Shown: positions 1 to 7,141 of the stretch, one piece after another
Layout of the letters: the number at the start of each line of letters is the position of its first letter
How positions within the stretch are numbered: position 1 is the stretch's first letter
Source of the DNA: Serpens sp035497635
Lineage (GTDB): Bacteria; Pseudomonadota; Gammaproteobacteria; Pseudomonadales; Pseudomonadaceae
Assembly (NCBI GenBank): GCA_035497635.1
Contig: DATJDB010000186.1
Span: forward strand, 1 to 9,530
Reading direction: 5' to 3'
DNA length: 9,530 nucleotides
Made by a program: the position numbers and the translations under genes
The notes under the pieces: generated by a model
Databases searched by the model: none
What the model was told of the DNA's origin: nothing
What the model saw: only the letters and a program-made list of their open reading frames with translations

Positions 1-1275
1 GCCGAAGGCCAGCATGTCCACCTGGCCGGTGGGTACGCCGCAGCAGGCGGCCATGTTGCGGTTCTGGGTTACCGCGCGCACGTTCAGGCCCAGGCGCGTC
101 CTGTTGAGCAGCAGCCAGGTCAGCGCCACCACGAATAGCGCGAAGCCGATGATGACGATGCGGTTCCAGGGCAGCACCAGGTTGGGCAGCACCTGCCAGC
201 CACCGGACAGCCACGCGGGGTTGGCCACTTCCACGTTCTGCGCGCCGAAGATCACCCGCACCAGCTGGATGAGAATCAGGCTGATGCCCCAGGTGGCCAG
301 CAGGGTTTCCAGCGGCCGGCCGTACAGGTGGCGGATCACCGTGCGCTCCAGGGCCATGCCGATGGCGGCGGTGACCAGGAAGGCCACCGGCAGCGCGGCC
401 AGCGGATAGAGCGCCAGGTACTCGGGCGCCAGCTTCTGGAAGCCGATCTGCACCAGGTAGGTGGAATAGGCGCCGAGCATCAGCATCTCGCCGTGGGCCA
501 TGTTGATCACGCCCAGCAGGCCGAAGGTAATCGCCAGGCCGAGGGCGGCGAGCAGCAGGATCGAACCCAGCGACAGGCCGCTGAAGGCCTGACCGAGCAG
601 TTCGCCCATGAACAGCTTGCGCTCCACCTGGGCCAGACTGGTCTCCGCCGCCTTGCGCACCGCCGGATCGGCTTCGTCGCCGTCCAGCAGGCTCTGCAGG
701 CGGGTCTTGGCCAGCGGCTCGCCGGTCTCGCCGAGCAGGCGCACGGCCTTCAGACGCGTGGCGGCTTCCGGGCTGACCAGTTGCAGGTTGGCCAAGGCCA
801 GCGCCAGGGCGTCATGCACAGCGTCGTTGTCTTCCTGGGCGAAGCGCTGTTCGAGCACCGGCAGCAGGGCCGCCGGCGCGTTGCGCTGCAGGGTGCGGGC
901 GGCGTCCAGGCGCGCGCTGGCGTCCTCGTCGCTCAGCGCATGGCTGGCCAGTGCGGTGTTCAGCAGGCCGCGCAGGCGGTTGTTCAGGCGCAGCACGCGT
1001 GGGGTGTCCTGCGCTGTACTTTCAGCTTCCAGGGGCAGCCACTGGCCGGCCTCCTGAACGTAGGGATTCTTGTCCTTGTCGGTGCCGATCCGGCCCTGCT
1101 GCAGGGCGTCGAGAAAGGCGCGGCGTTCGGCCGTGGGGCTGGCGCTCCAGTGTTCCAGCAGGCGCACCTGATCGCTGGCGCCGGCGCGGGTGAATTCCAG
1201 GGCATCGCCGGCCTGGGCGCCCAGCGGCAGCAGCAAGGCCAGCGACAGCAGTAATCGGTACAAGGCAGTGGGCAT
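1..1275 (-). CDS. urtB: Urea ABC transporter permease UrtB (3' end beyond window)
   Basis: One of the two inner-membrane permeases of the branched-chain-amino-acid-type (HAAT) urea importer UrtABCDE. The frame is open from the ATG at 1275 to the left edge: 425 codons, with the C-terminus missing (full UrtB is roughly 500-540 residues, from memory). Residues 1-22 form a signal peptide (basic residue, Leu-rich core, GAQA end). Residues about 25-220 are soluble and helical, with Ala/Leu-rich repeats resembling HEAT repeats (about 115-215). The permease domain starts near residue 223, with the family segment FGLLGVINMAHGEMLMLGAY at 251-270 and further membrane helices to the edge. The ATG has a good Shine-Dalgarno, AAGGGG, 7 nt upstream (1283-1288). 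It follows urtA after a 178-bp hairpin-rich gap. The N-terminal soluble part is seen in proteobacterial UrtB, but I know of no assigned role for it. Identity is confident. Confidence 0.93.
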   Translation of the reverse strand, partial: MPTALYRLLLSLALLLPLGAQAGDALEFTRAGASDQVRLLEHWSASPTAERRAFLDALQQGRIGTDKDKNPYVQEAGQWLPLEAESTAQDTPRVLRLNNRLRGLLNTALASHALSDEDASARLDAARTLQRNAPAALLPVLEQRFAQEDNDAVHDALALALANLQLVSPEAATRLKAVRLLGETGEPLAKTRLQSLLDGDEADPAVRKAAETSLAQVERKLFMGELLGQAFSGLSLGSILLLAALGLAITFGLLGVINMAHGEMLMLGAYSTYLVQIGFQKLAPEYLALYPLAALPVAFLVTAAIGMALERTVIRHLYGRPLETLLATWGISLILIQLVRVIFGAQNVEVANPAWLSGGWQVLPNLVLPWNRIVIIGFALFVVALTWLLLNRTRLGLNVRAVTQNRNMAACCGVPTGQVDMLAFG

Positions 1276-1282
1276 GGTGAAG

Positions 1283-1288
1283 CCCCTT
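1283..1288 (-). promoter_or_regulatory. Ribosome binding site of urtB, inside a small hairpin
   Basis: AAGGGG lies 7 nt before the urtB ATG and supports that start. It sits in a short inverted repeat (1278-1290, TGAAG/CTTCA arms around a 3-nt loop), so part of the site would be paired in the mRNA. The stem is only 5 bp, so its effect may be slight. Confidence 0.6.
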
Positions 1289-1328
1289 CATCAATGGGCA
1301 AATGGATGACGCGTGGGGTTGTGGCCCG

Positions 1329-1342
1329 GCCCGCCGTGCCGG
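1329..1342. repeat. 14-bp direct repeat, copy A (also a GC-rich hairpin)
   Basis: GCCCGCCGTGCCGG occurs here and again at 1436-1449, flanking the REP-like pair. This copy is also most of a perfect inverted repeat at 1330-1346 (7-bp arms CCCGCCG/CGGCGGG around TGC). Confidence 0.6.
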
Positions 1343-1348
1343 CGGGTT

Positions 1349-1378
1349 GGTGGACAAGGAAGGCGTTGTCCACCCTAC
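1349..1378 (-). repeat. REP-like palindrome 1 (minus orientation)
   Basis: Perfect 9-bp arms GGTGGACAA (1349-1357) and TTGTCCACC (1366-1374) enclose an 8-nt loop. On the minus strand the stem is preceded directly by GTAG (1375-1378). A GTAG or GGAG tetranucleotide 5' of an imperfect palindrome is a known mark of REP elements mobilised by RAYT (IS200-like) transposases. This and its partner at 1395-1424 share the GTAGGGTGGA head, so they appear to be one family. The assignment rests on structure; no genome-wide count was possible. Confidence 0.7.
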
Positions 1379-1404
1379 GGCGCTGCCACGTACCGTAGGG
1401 TGGA
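1369..1404. repeat. 12-bp inverted repeat joining the two REP-like units (BIME-like)
   Basis: TCCACCCTACGG (1369-1380) and CCGTAGGGTGGA (1393-1404) are exact reverse complements around a 12-nt spacer. The repeat arises because the two REP-like units face head to head, the arrangement of a bipartite interspersed mosaic element. In RNA this large stem would compete with the two smaller ones. Confidence 0.7.
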
Positions 1405-1424
1405 TCGCGCTTTACCGATCCACC
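1395..1424 (+). repeat. REP-like palindrome 2 (plus orientation)
   Basis: GTAG (1395-1398) precedes perfect 9-bp arms GGTGGATCG (1399-1407) and CGATCCACC (1416-1424) with an 8-nt loop. It has the same head and geometry as palindrome 1 but a different lower stem and loop, as expected for two divergent members of one REP family. Confidence 0.7.
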
Positions 1425-1426
1425 GA

Positions 1427-1441
1427 GCGGGCTCTGCCCGC
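1427..1441 (-). other. GC-rich hairpin just after the urtA stop codon
   Basis: A perfect inverted repeat with 6-bp arms (GCGGGC/GCCCGC) and a 3-nt loop begins 12 nt after the urtA stop. No T-run follows on the minus strand, so it is not a standard intrinsic terminator. It could protect the urtA 3' end or cause pausing. Confidence 0.45.
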
Positions 1442-1449
1442 CGTGCCGG
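1436..1449. repeat. 14-bp direct repeat, copy B
   Basis: This is the second copy of GCCCGCCGTGCCGG, identical to 1329-1342. It lies between the urtA stop codon and the REP-like pair, so the two copies bracket that element. Confidence 0.6.
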
Positions 1450-1453
1450 GGTC

Positions 1454-2716
1454 TTAGTTACCCACCACCGCGTAGTCCGGCTTCTTGTCGTTGCCGGGGA
1501 TATACGGGCTCCACGGCTGGGCACGCAGCGGGCCTTCGGTCTGCCAGACCACGGAGAACTGACCGTCCTCCTGCACTTCGCCGATCATGACCGGCTTGTG
1601 CAGGTGGTGGTTCTTTTCCATGGTCAGGGTGTAACCGCTCGGCGCGGGGAAGGTCTGGCCGTAGAGGGCCTGGCGCACCTTGTCCACGTCGGTGGTGCCG
1701 GCCTTCTCGACCGCCTGCGCCCACATATGGATGCCCACGTAGGTGGCTTCCATCGGGTCGTTGGTCACCGCCTTGTCGGCGCCCGGCAGGCCCTTGGCCT
1801 TGGCGTAGGTCTTCCACTTGTCCACAAAGGCGCTGTTGACCGGGTTCTCCACCGACTGGAAGTAGTTCCAGGCGGCCAGATGACCGACCAGCGGCTTGGT
1901 GTCGATACCGCGCAGCTCCTCTTCACCCACCGAGAAGGCCACCACCGGCACGTCGGTAGCTTCCAGGCCCTGGTTGGCCAGTTCCTTGTAGAAGGGCACG
2001 TTGGAGTCGCCGTTGATGGTGGAGACCACCGCGGTCTTGCCGCCGGCGGAGAACTTCTTGATGTTGGCGACGATGGTCTGGTAATCGCTGTGGCCGAACG
2101 GGGTGTAGACCTCTTCGATGTCCTTCTCGGCTACGCCCTTGGAAATCAGGAAGGCGCGCAGGATCTTGTTGGTGGTGCGCGGGTAGACGTAGTCGGTGCC
2201 CAGCAGGAAGAAGCGCTTGGCCGCGCCGCCGTCTTCGCTCAGCAGGTATTCCACCGCCGGGATGGCCTGCTGGTTCGGCGCCGCGCCGGTGTAGAACACG
2301 TTGGCCGACAGCTCCTCGCCTTCGTACTGCACGGGGTAGAACAGCAGGCCGTTCAGCTCTTCGTAGACCGGCAGCACCGACTTGCGCGACACGCTGGTCC
2401 AGCAGCCGAAGGTCACGGCCACCTTGTCCTGGGTTAGCAGCTGGCGGCCGCGCTCGGCGAACAGCGGCCAGTTGGAGGCCGGGTCGACCACCACCGGCTC
2501 GAGCTGCTTGCCGAGCACGCCACCCTTGGCGTTGATCTCGTCGATGGTCATCAACGCCATGTCTTTCAGCGAGGTTTCCGAAATGGCCATGGTGCCGGAC
2601 AGCGAGTGCAGGATGCCGACCTTGATGGTCTCGGCGGCCTGGATGCTCCAGCTCATGCCCATGGTGGCCAGCGAGGCGGACAGGGTCAGCGCCTTGATCA
2701 TTTGACGACGTTTCAT
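1454..2716 (-). CDS. urtA: Urea ABC transporter substrate-binding protein UrtA
   Basis: Periplasmic binding protein that delivers urea to the UrtBC permeases. It is 420 residues, a normal length for the family. The start is the ATG at 2716, which has GGAG 8 nt upstream and opens a signal peptide. An in-frame ATG at 2785 would add 23 residues that are not signal-like and overlap the upstream gene's stop. Residues 1-27 are the export signal; KRRQMIKAL resembles a twin-arginine (Tat) motif and cleavage is likely after SIQA. The mature protein opens with IKVGILHSLSGTMAISE, typical of the type I periplasmic fold, and residues 103-131 (FGCWTSVSRKSVLPV onward) are highly characteristic of UrtA rather than of leucine- or amide-binding relatives. 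The gene lies 65 bp after the regulator and upstream of urtB, with hairpins between. Short amides are a less likely ligand. Confidence 0.95.
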   Translation of the reverse strand: MKRRQMIKALTLSASLATMGMSWSIQAAETIKVGILHSLSGTMAISETSLKDMALMTIDEINAKGGVLGKQLEPVVVDPASNWPLFAERGRQLLTQDKVAVTFGCWTSVSRKSVLPVYEELNGLLFYPVQYEGEELSANVFYTGAAPNQQAIPAVEYLLSEDGGAAKRFFLLGTDYVYPRTTNKILRAFLISKGVAEKDIEEVYTPFGHSDYQTIVANIKKFSAGGKTAVVSTINGDSNVPFYKELANQGLEATDVPVVAFSVGEEELRGIDTKPLVGHLAAWNYFQSVENPVNSAFVDKWKTYAKAKGLPGADKAVTNDPMEATYVGIHMWAQAVEKAGTTDVDKVRQALYGQTFPAPSGYTLTMEKNHHLHKPVMIGEVQEDGQFSVVWQTEGPLRAQPWSPYIPGNDKKPDYAVVGN

Positions 2717-2724
2717 GTTGCGAT

Positions 2725-2728
2725 CTCC
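2725..2728 (-). promoter_or_regulatory. Ribosome binding site deciding the urtA start
   Basis: GGAG, 8 nt before the ATG at 2716, favours the 420-residue UrtA over the longer reading from 2785. The 65 bp between the regulator and urtA hold no promoter or terminator that I can recognise. Confidence 0.7.
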
Positions 2729-2781
2729 ATTCACGAAAAAGGGTCGTTCAAGCGGTTGGCAGTCTTCAGGCGGTGGTTCCG

Positions 2782-3498
2782 TCACCCTTGCACCGCCCGT
2801 TGCCGGGCGCTGTGCAGCATGTGCAGGGTGATCTTGCGCACTTCGGCCTTGCTCAGTTCGATGTGGGTCCTGAGCAGGCGCTGTGCTTCTTCTATGCGGC
2901 GCGACAGGATCGCGCCGAGGATCCGGGCGTGTTCCTCGTAGGTGGCGGTGATACGGGAGCCTTGGGTGAAATCCAGGCGGCGGATGATGCGCAGCCGTTC
3001 GCTGATGCCGCCGTGCAGGCGCGCCAGCTCGCGGTTGCCGGTGGCTTCCACCAGCTGGCAGTGGAAACGCTCGTCCAGCCGCGACACCTCACGGCCGTCC
3101 GGCAGGCGTTGCTCCGGGGCCACCAGCCAGGTGGCACGCAATTGCTCCAGCTCGACCGGCAATTCGCCGGCCGGGCGCTCGCACAGCCGCCGTACGGCTT
3201 CGAGTTCGAGGACGATGCGCACGTCGTACAGCTCCTCGAAGTGGTGGAAGTCGAACGGCGTGACCTGCCAGCCGCTGCGAAACGACACGGCGACAAAACC
3301 CTCGCGCTCCAGCTGGTACAGCGCCTGACGCACCGGCGTACGGCTCACCGCCATGCGCTCGGCGACCTCGCCTTCGCTGAAACGATCGCCGGGCAGCAGG
3401 CGGAACTCGAAGATGTCGTCCTTGAGCTGCTGGTAGATGCGCTCGGCGAGATTCTCCGGCCGTTCCTTGCCGCGCCGTTCGGGGCTGTGCAATTGCAT
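2782..3498 (-). CDS. GntR-family transcriptional regulator, FCD subfamily
   Basis: Likely local regulator of the urea operon, 238 residues, normal for FCD proteins. The N-terminal winged helix (about 15-80) contains the recognition-helix stretch VSRTPVRQALYQLEREGF (51-68), diagnostic of GntR. The C-terminal all-helical FCD domain (about 85-225) shows the expected metal/ligand residues: Asp142 and His146 (DERFH), His190 (EEHARI) and His212 (RTHI). Its ATG comes 1 nt after the uca stop (TGA C ATG), with GAGG 9 nt upstream inside uca, so translation is probably coupled to the carboxylase. Its place between the catabolic and uptake genes suggests autoregulation of the operon. The effector is unknown; a pathway compound such as allophanate or urea is a guess. 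The palindrome at 8966-8979 fits an FCD operator. Confidence 0.93.
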   Translation of the reverse strand: MQLHSPERRGKERPENLAERIYQQLKDDIFEFRLLPGDRFSEGEVAERMAVSRTPVRQALYQLEREGFVAVSFRSGWQVTPFDFHHFEELYDVRIVLELEAVRRLCERPAGELPVELEQLRATWLVAPEQRLPDGREVSRLDERFHCQLVEATGNRELARLHGGISERLRIIRRLDFTQGSRITATYEEHARILGAILSRRIEEAQRLLRTHIELSKAEVRKITLHMLHSARQRAVQG

Positions 3499-3499
3499 G

Positions 3500-6400
3500 T
3501 CAGGCCGCCTCGTGGGGTTCGAGCAGCAGCAGGGCGTCGCCGGGGGTGACCGCCTTGCCGGGCTGGCAGCGCACCGACTTGACGATGCCGGCCACCGGGG
3601 CGATGACCGCCAGCTCCATCTTCATGGCCTCCACCACCAGCAGCGGGGTCCCGGCCTCGACGCGCTGGCCGGGCTGCACCAGCACCTTCCAGACGCTGCC
3701 GCTCATCTCGGCGCTGACCAGATGGCCGTCCAGGTCGCCGTCATCCTCCACGGCGCTGGCCAGCGGCTGGGCGGCGGCAGGGTCGTCGTCGCGCCACAGC
3801 TGCACTTCGGCGTCGAAGGCGGCCTTCTGGCGTTGCTGGAAGGCGGCGATGCCGTCCGCGTTGTCGGCCAGGAAACGCTGATACGCGGCGAAGTCGAACT
3901 CGCCCTGCTCGATGCGGATCTGCGCGCGGCCCTCGCGGAAGGCTTCGCGGAAGGTGGAGAGCTCCTGCTCGCTGACCTCGTAGAAGCGCACCTGGTCGAA
4001 GAACTTCAGCAGCCAGGGCTCGCCGTTCTCGAACTGGGCGTTCTTCAGGTACTTGTTCCAAATCGGCAGGGTGCGGCCGACCAGTTGGTAGCCGCCGGGC
4101 GAGTCCATGCCGTAGATGCACATGTACATGCCGCCGATGCCCACCGTGCCTTCGGCGGTGTAGGTGCGCGCCGGGTTGTACTTGGAGCTGAGCAGGCGGT
4201 GGCGCGGGTCCAGCGGCACGGCGCAGGGCGCATCCAGGTAGACATCGCCCAGGCCGAGGATCAGGTAGCTGGCGTCGTAAAGGATGTTCTTGACCTGCTC
4301 ACGGCTGTCCAGGCCGTTGATGCGCTGCAGGAAGTCGACATTGTTCGGCAGCCAGGGCGCCTCGGCGCGCACGGTTTCCCGGTAGCGGGTCACGGCGCCG
4401 AGGGTGGCGCTGTCCTCGAAGGCCATCGGCAGATGCACGATGCGGGTCGGCACCTTGAGGTTGGCCACATCGCCCAGTTGCTCTTCCAGGCGCAGCAGGT
4501 GGGCGAGCAGCGTCTGCTGATGCAGCACGCGGCTGTTGTAGCGCAGCTGCAGGGAGCGCACGCCCGGCGCCAGTTCTTCCAGCCCCTCGATGTTCGCCGC
4601 CTTCAACGCCTCCATCAGCAGGTGCACGCGCAGGCGCAGCGCCAGGGCCAGCACGTTGTCGCCGTACTCCATCAAGATGTAGGCGTCACCGGCCTGGCGG
4701 TACACCACCTGCGGGCGACCGTCGGTGGCCGGCAGCTCGGCCAGCACGGTGGCGGAAACGGTGTTGCCCGGCTGCAGGCTCGGCGCCGGAAGGGTGACGG
4801 CGCTGATCGCCGCCAGCGCCTCGATGCTGCCCAATTGCGCCTGTTCCAGGCTCTGCGCCTGCTGGAAGCCGATGGGGAAGAAACGCAGCCTGTCGCCGGG
4901 CTTGACCTGGCCGACTTTCCACAGCTCGGCCTTGGCGATGGTCACCGGGCAGACGAAGCCGCCGAGGCTCGGGCCGTCCTGGGTGAGGATGACCGGAAAA
5001 TCGCCGGTGAAGTTGATCGAGCCGATGGCGTATTCGCAGTCGTGCACGTTGGACGGATGCAGACCGGCTTCGCCGCCGTTGGCCCGTGCCCAGCTCGGCT
5101 TCGGCCCGGACAGGCGCACGCCGAGGCGGTTGGAGTTGTAGTGCACCTCCCATTCGGCGGCGAAGAATTCCTCGATGGCCTCGGGGGTGAAGAAGTCCGG
5201 CGCGCCGTGCGGGCCGTACAGCACGCCGATGTTCCAGGTGTTGCCGTAGGCGGGAATCAGGCTTGGGTGAACGGCGTGTGGGGCGGACACCGGCGCCGGT
5301 GTGGTGCAGGCCGGCAGCGCCGGTTGCGAGATGGCCAGCATATCGGTCGGACGCAGGGTGCGGCCGGCATGGCCGCCGAACTGGCCGAGGGCAAAGGTAG
5401 AGCGGCTGCCCAGGTACAGCGGCACGTCCAGGCCGTTGCGCACCGCCAGGTAGGTGCGGCAGCCGCTGGCGGCGCGGCCCAGCTTCAGCACCTGGCCGGC
5501 ACGCACCGGCAGCGGTTCCCAGTAGGCGACGGTTTCGCCGTCCAGGGTGGCCGGGCAGTCGGCGCCGGTCAGGGCGATCAGCGTGTCAGAGTGGAATTTC
5601 AGGGTCGGGCCCTGCAGGGTGAATTCCAGGCCGGCGGCGCTGGCGTGGTTGCCGACGATGCGGTTGGCCAGGCGGAAGGCGTAGTCGTCCATCGGCCCGG
5701 ACGGCGGCACGCCGATATCCCAGTAGCCGAGACGGCCGGGGAAATCCTGCGCGCTGGAGTAGGTGCCCGGTTCCAGCACCTCGATGACGCGGGCCTGGTA
5801 CTCGAACGTGTCGAGCAGGCGGGTCCATACGTTGCCTTGCGCGAAGCGCTCGTCGGCCACCACCTGACGCAGGTAGTCGAGGTTGCTGGCGATGCCGTGC
5901 AGGCGGGTTTCAGCCAGGGCGGCGCGCAGCTTGAGCAAAGCTTCTTCGCGATTGGCACCGTGCACGATCAGCTTGGCGATCATCGGGTCGTAGAAGGCCG
6001 ACACCTCGCTGCCGGTGCTCACCCAGCCGTCCACCCGCACGCCGTCGGGGAAGTGCACATCGGTAAGCACGCCGGGGCTCGGCTGGAAGTTCTTCAGCGG
6101 GTCTTCGGCATACAGGCGCACCTCCATGGCCGCGCCCTGCGGAGCGCGGTTCAGCGCCGGCCAGTCCAGCGCGTCGCCGGCGGCCACGCGCAGCATGCAT
6201 TCGATCAGGTCCAGGCCGGTGACCATTTCGGTGACCGGGTGCTCCACCTGCAGGCGGGTGTTCACCTCCAGGAAGTAGACGTCGTCGCGGGCGGCGTCGT
6301 AGATGAACTCCACGGTGCCGGCGCTGCGGTAGCTCACCGACTCGCCCAGTTGCACGGCGGCGGCGTGCAGCTTTTCGCGGGTGGCCTGCGGCAGGTTGGG

Positions 6401-7129
6401 CGCAGGGGTTTCCTCGACCACTTTCTGGTTGCGGCGTTGCAGGGAGCAGTCGCGTTCGCCGAGGGCGACCACGCGACCCTGGCCGTCGCCGAAGATCTGC
6501 ACTTCCACATGGCGCGCCTGATCGACGAAACGCTCGAGAAACACGCCGGCGTCGCTGAAGAACTGCTCGCCCATGCGCTTGACGCTGTCGTAGGCGCTGG
6601 CCAGCGCCTCGGCGTCGGCGCAGCGGGTCAGGCCGATGCCGCCCCCGCCGGCGGTGGTCTTGAGCATCACCGGGTAGCCGATCCGTTCGGCGGCGGCCAG
6701 TGCCTCTTCCAGACTGTTCAGCAGGCCGGTGCCCGGTGCCATCGGCACCCGGGCCTCGGCGGCCAGCTCACGGGCGCGGTGCTTGAGGCCGAATTCGCGA
6801 ATCTGCTGTGCGGTCGGGCCGATAAAGGCGATACCGGCGGCCTCGCAGGCGTCGGCGAACTCAGCGCTTTCCGACAGGAAGCCGTAGCCGGGGTAGATGG
6901 CCTGGGCGCCGGTTTCCTTGGCGGCGGCGAGAATCTTGTCGATGCGCAGGTAGCTGTCGGCTGGCTTGTCGCCGCCCAGGGCGACGGTCACGTCGGCATC
7001 GCGCACATGTTGGGCGTTGCGGTCGGCGTCGGAATACACCGCCACGCTCTTCACACCCAGGTGCTTGAGGGTGCGAATGGCGCGAACAGCGATTTCCCCA
7101 CGGTTGGCGATCAGTACGGTATGGAACAT
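3500..7129 (-). CDS. uca: Biotin-dependent urea carboxylase
   Basis: Cytosolic enzyme: urea + bicarbonate + ATP give allophanate (urea-1-carboxylate) + ADP + Pi. The 1209 residues match stand-alone bacterial urea carboxylases (about 1200). Biotin carboxylase is at 1-445: NRGEIAVRAIRT (9-20), the ATP-grasp loop GGGGIG (161-166), EVNTRLQVEHPVTE (288-301). The carboxyltransferase has two KipA/KipI-like halves: about 455-770 (FPGRLGYWDIGVPPSGPMDDYAFRLANRIVG) and about 800-1030 (RYNSRVLHQQTLL; NPARTYTAEGTVGIGGMYMCIYGMDSPGGYQ). The biotin carrier domain is at 1135-1205 with EAMKME, biotinyl Lys1170. A strong AAGGAGAG overlaps the atzF stop and fixes the start. Bacterial uca and atzF together equal the two halves of yeast urea amidolyase (DUR1,2). 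Some close homologues are guanidine carboxylases; the urt neighbours favour urea here, but alignment of the substrate-pocket residues is needed to settle it. Confidence 0.95.
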   Translation of the reverse strand: MFHTVLIANRGEIAVRAIRTLKHLGVKSVAVYSDADRNAQHVRDADVTVALGGDKPADSYLRIDKILAAAKETGAQAIYPGYGFLSESAEFADACEAAGIAFIGPTAQQIREFGLKHRARELAAEARVPMAPGTGLLNSLEEALAAAERIGYPVMLKTTAGGGGIGLTRCADAEALASAYDSVKRMGEQFFSDAGVFLERFVDQARHVEVQIFGDGQGRVVALGERDCSLQRRNQKVVEETPAPNLPQATREKLHAAAVQLGESVSYRSAGTVEFIYDAARDDVYFLEVNTRLQVEHPVTEMVTGLDLIECMLRVAAGDALDWPALNRAPQGAAMEVRLYAEDPLKNFQPSPGVLTDVHFPDGVRVDGWVSTGSEVSAFYDPMIAKLIVHGANREEALLKLRAALAETRLHGIASNLDYLRQVVADERFAQGNVWTRLLDTFEYQARVIEVLEPGTYSSAQDFPGRLGYWDIGVPPSGPMDDYAFRLANRIVGNHASAAGLEFTLQGPTLKFHSDTLIALTGADCPATLDGETVAYWEPLPVRAGQVLKLGRAASGCRTYLAVRNGLDVPLYLGSRSTFALGQFGGHAGRTLRPTDMLAISQPALPACTTPAPVSAPHAVHPSLIPAYGNTWNIGVLYGPHGAPDFFTPEAIEEFFAAEWEVHYNSNRLGVRLSGPKPSWARANGGEAGLHPSNVHDCEYAIGSINFTGDFPVILTQDGPSLGGFVCPVTIAKAELWKVGQVKPGDRLRFFPIGFQQAQSLEQAQLGSIEALAAISAVTLPAPSLQPGNTVSATVLAELPATDGRPQVVYRQAGDAYILMEYGDNVLALALRLRVHLLMEALKAANIEGLEELAPGVRSLQLRYNSRVLHQQTLLAHLLRLEEQLGDVANLKVPTRIVHLPMAFEDSATLGAVTRYRETVRAEAPWLPNNVDFLQRINGLDSREQVKNILYDASYLILGLGDVYLDAPCAVPLDPRHRLLSSKYNPARTYTAEGTVGIGGMYMCIYGMDSPGGYQLVGRTLPIWNKYLKNAQFENGEPWLLKFFDQVRFYEVSEQELSTFREAFREGRAQIRIEQGEFDFAAYQRFLADNADGIAAFQQRQKAAFDAEVQLWRDDDPAAAQPLASAVEDDGDLDGHLVSAEMSGSVWKVLVQPGQRVEAGTPLLVVEAMKMELAVIAPVAGIVKSVRCQPGKAVTPGDALLLLEPHEAA

Positions 7130-7133
7130 GGCG

Positions 7134-7141
7134 CTCTCCTT
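7134..7141 (-). promoter_or_regulatory. Ribosome binding site of uca overlapping the atzF stop
   Basis: On the minus strand the atzF stop reads TAAGGAGAG, so the last two bases of the stop codon are the first two of the Shine-Dalgarno AAGGAGAG. The uca ATG follows 4 nt after it. Ribosomes ending atzF would finish on the uca initiation site, favouring coupled synthesis of the two enzymes. Confidence 0.8.

Noticed and set aside
328..1254. 308-codon plus-strand frame opposite urtB
   Set aside because: It has the same shadow composition (Gln, Gly, Ala, Arg), while the minus strand encodes a recognisable UrtB with signal peptide and permease motifs.
1330..1441. Intrinsic transcription terminator after urtA
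   Set aside because: Several stable stems exist, but none is followed by a T-run on the minus strand. REP-like elements explain them better, and read-through to urtB is expected.
1313..2437. 374-codon plus-strand frame over the urtA-urtB gap and urtA
   Set aside because: It is antisense to UrtA and starts in the hairpin-rich gap; no domain, and composition typical of shadow frames.
2717..2785. Longer UrtA start at 2785
   Set aside because: It would add 23 non-signal-like residues and overlap the regulator stop. The ATG at 2716 has a good Shine-Dalgarno and opens a signal peptide.
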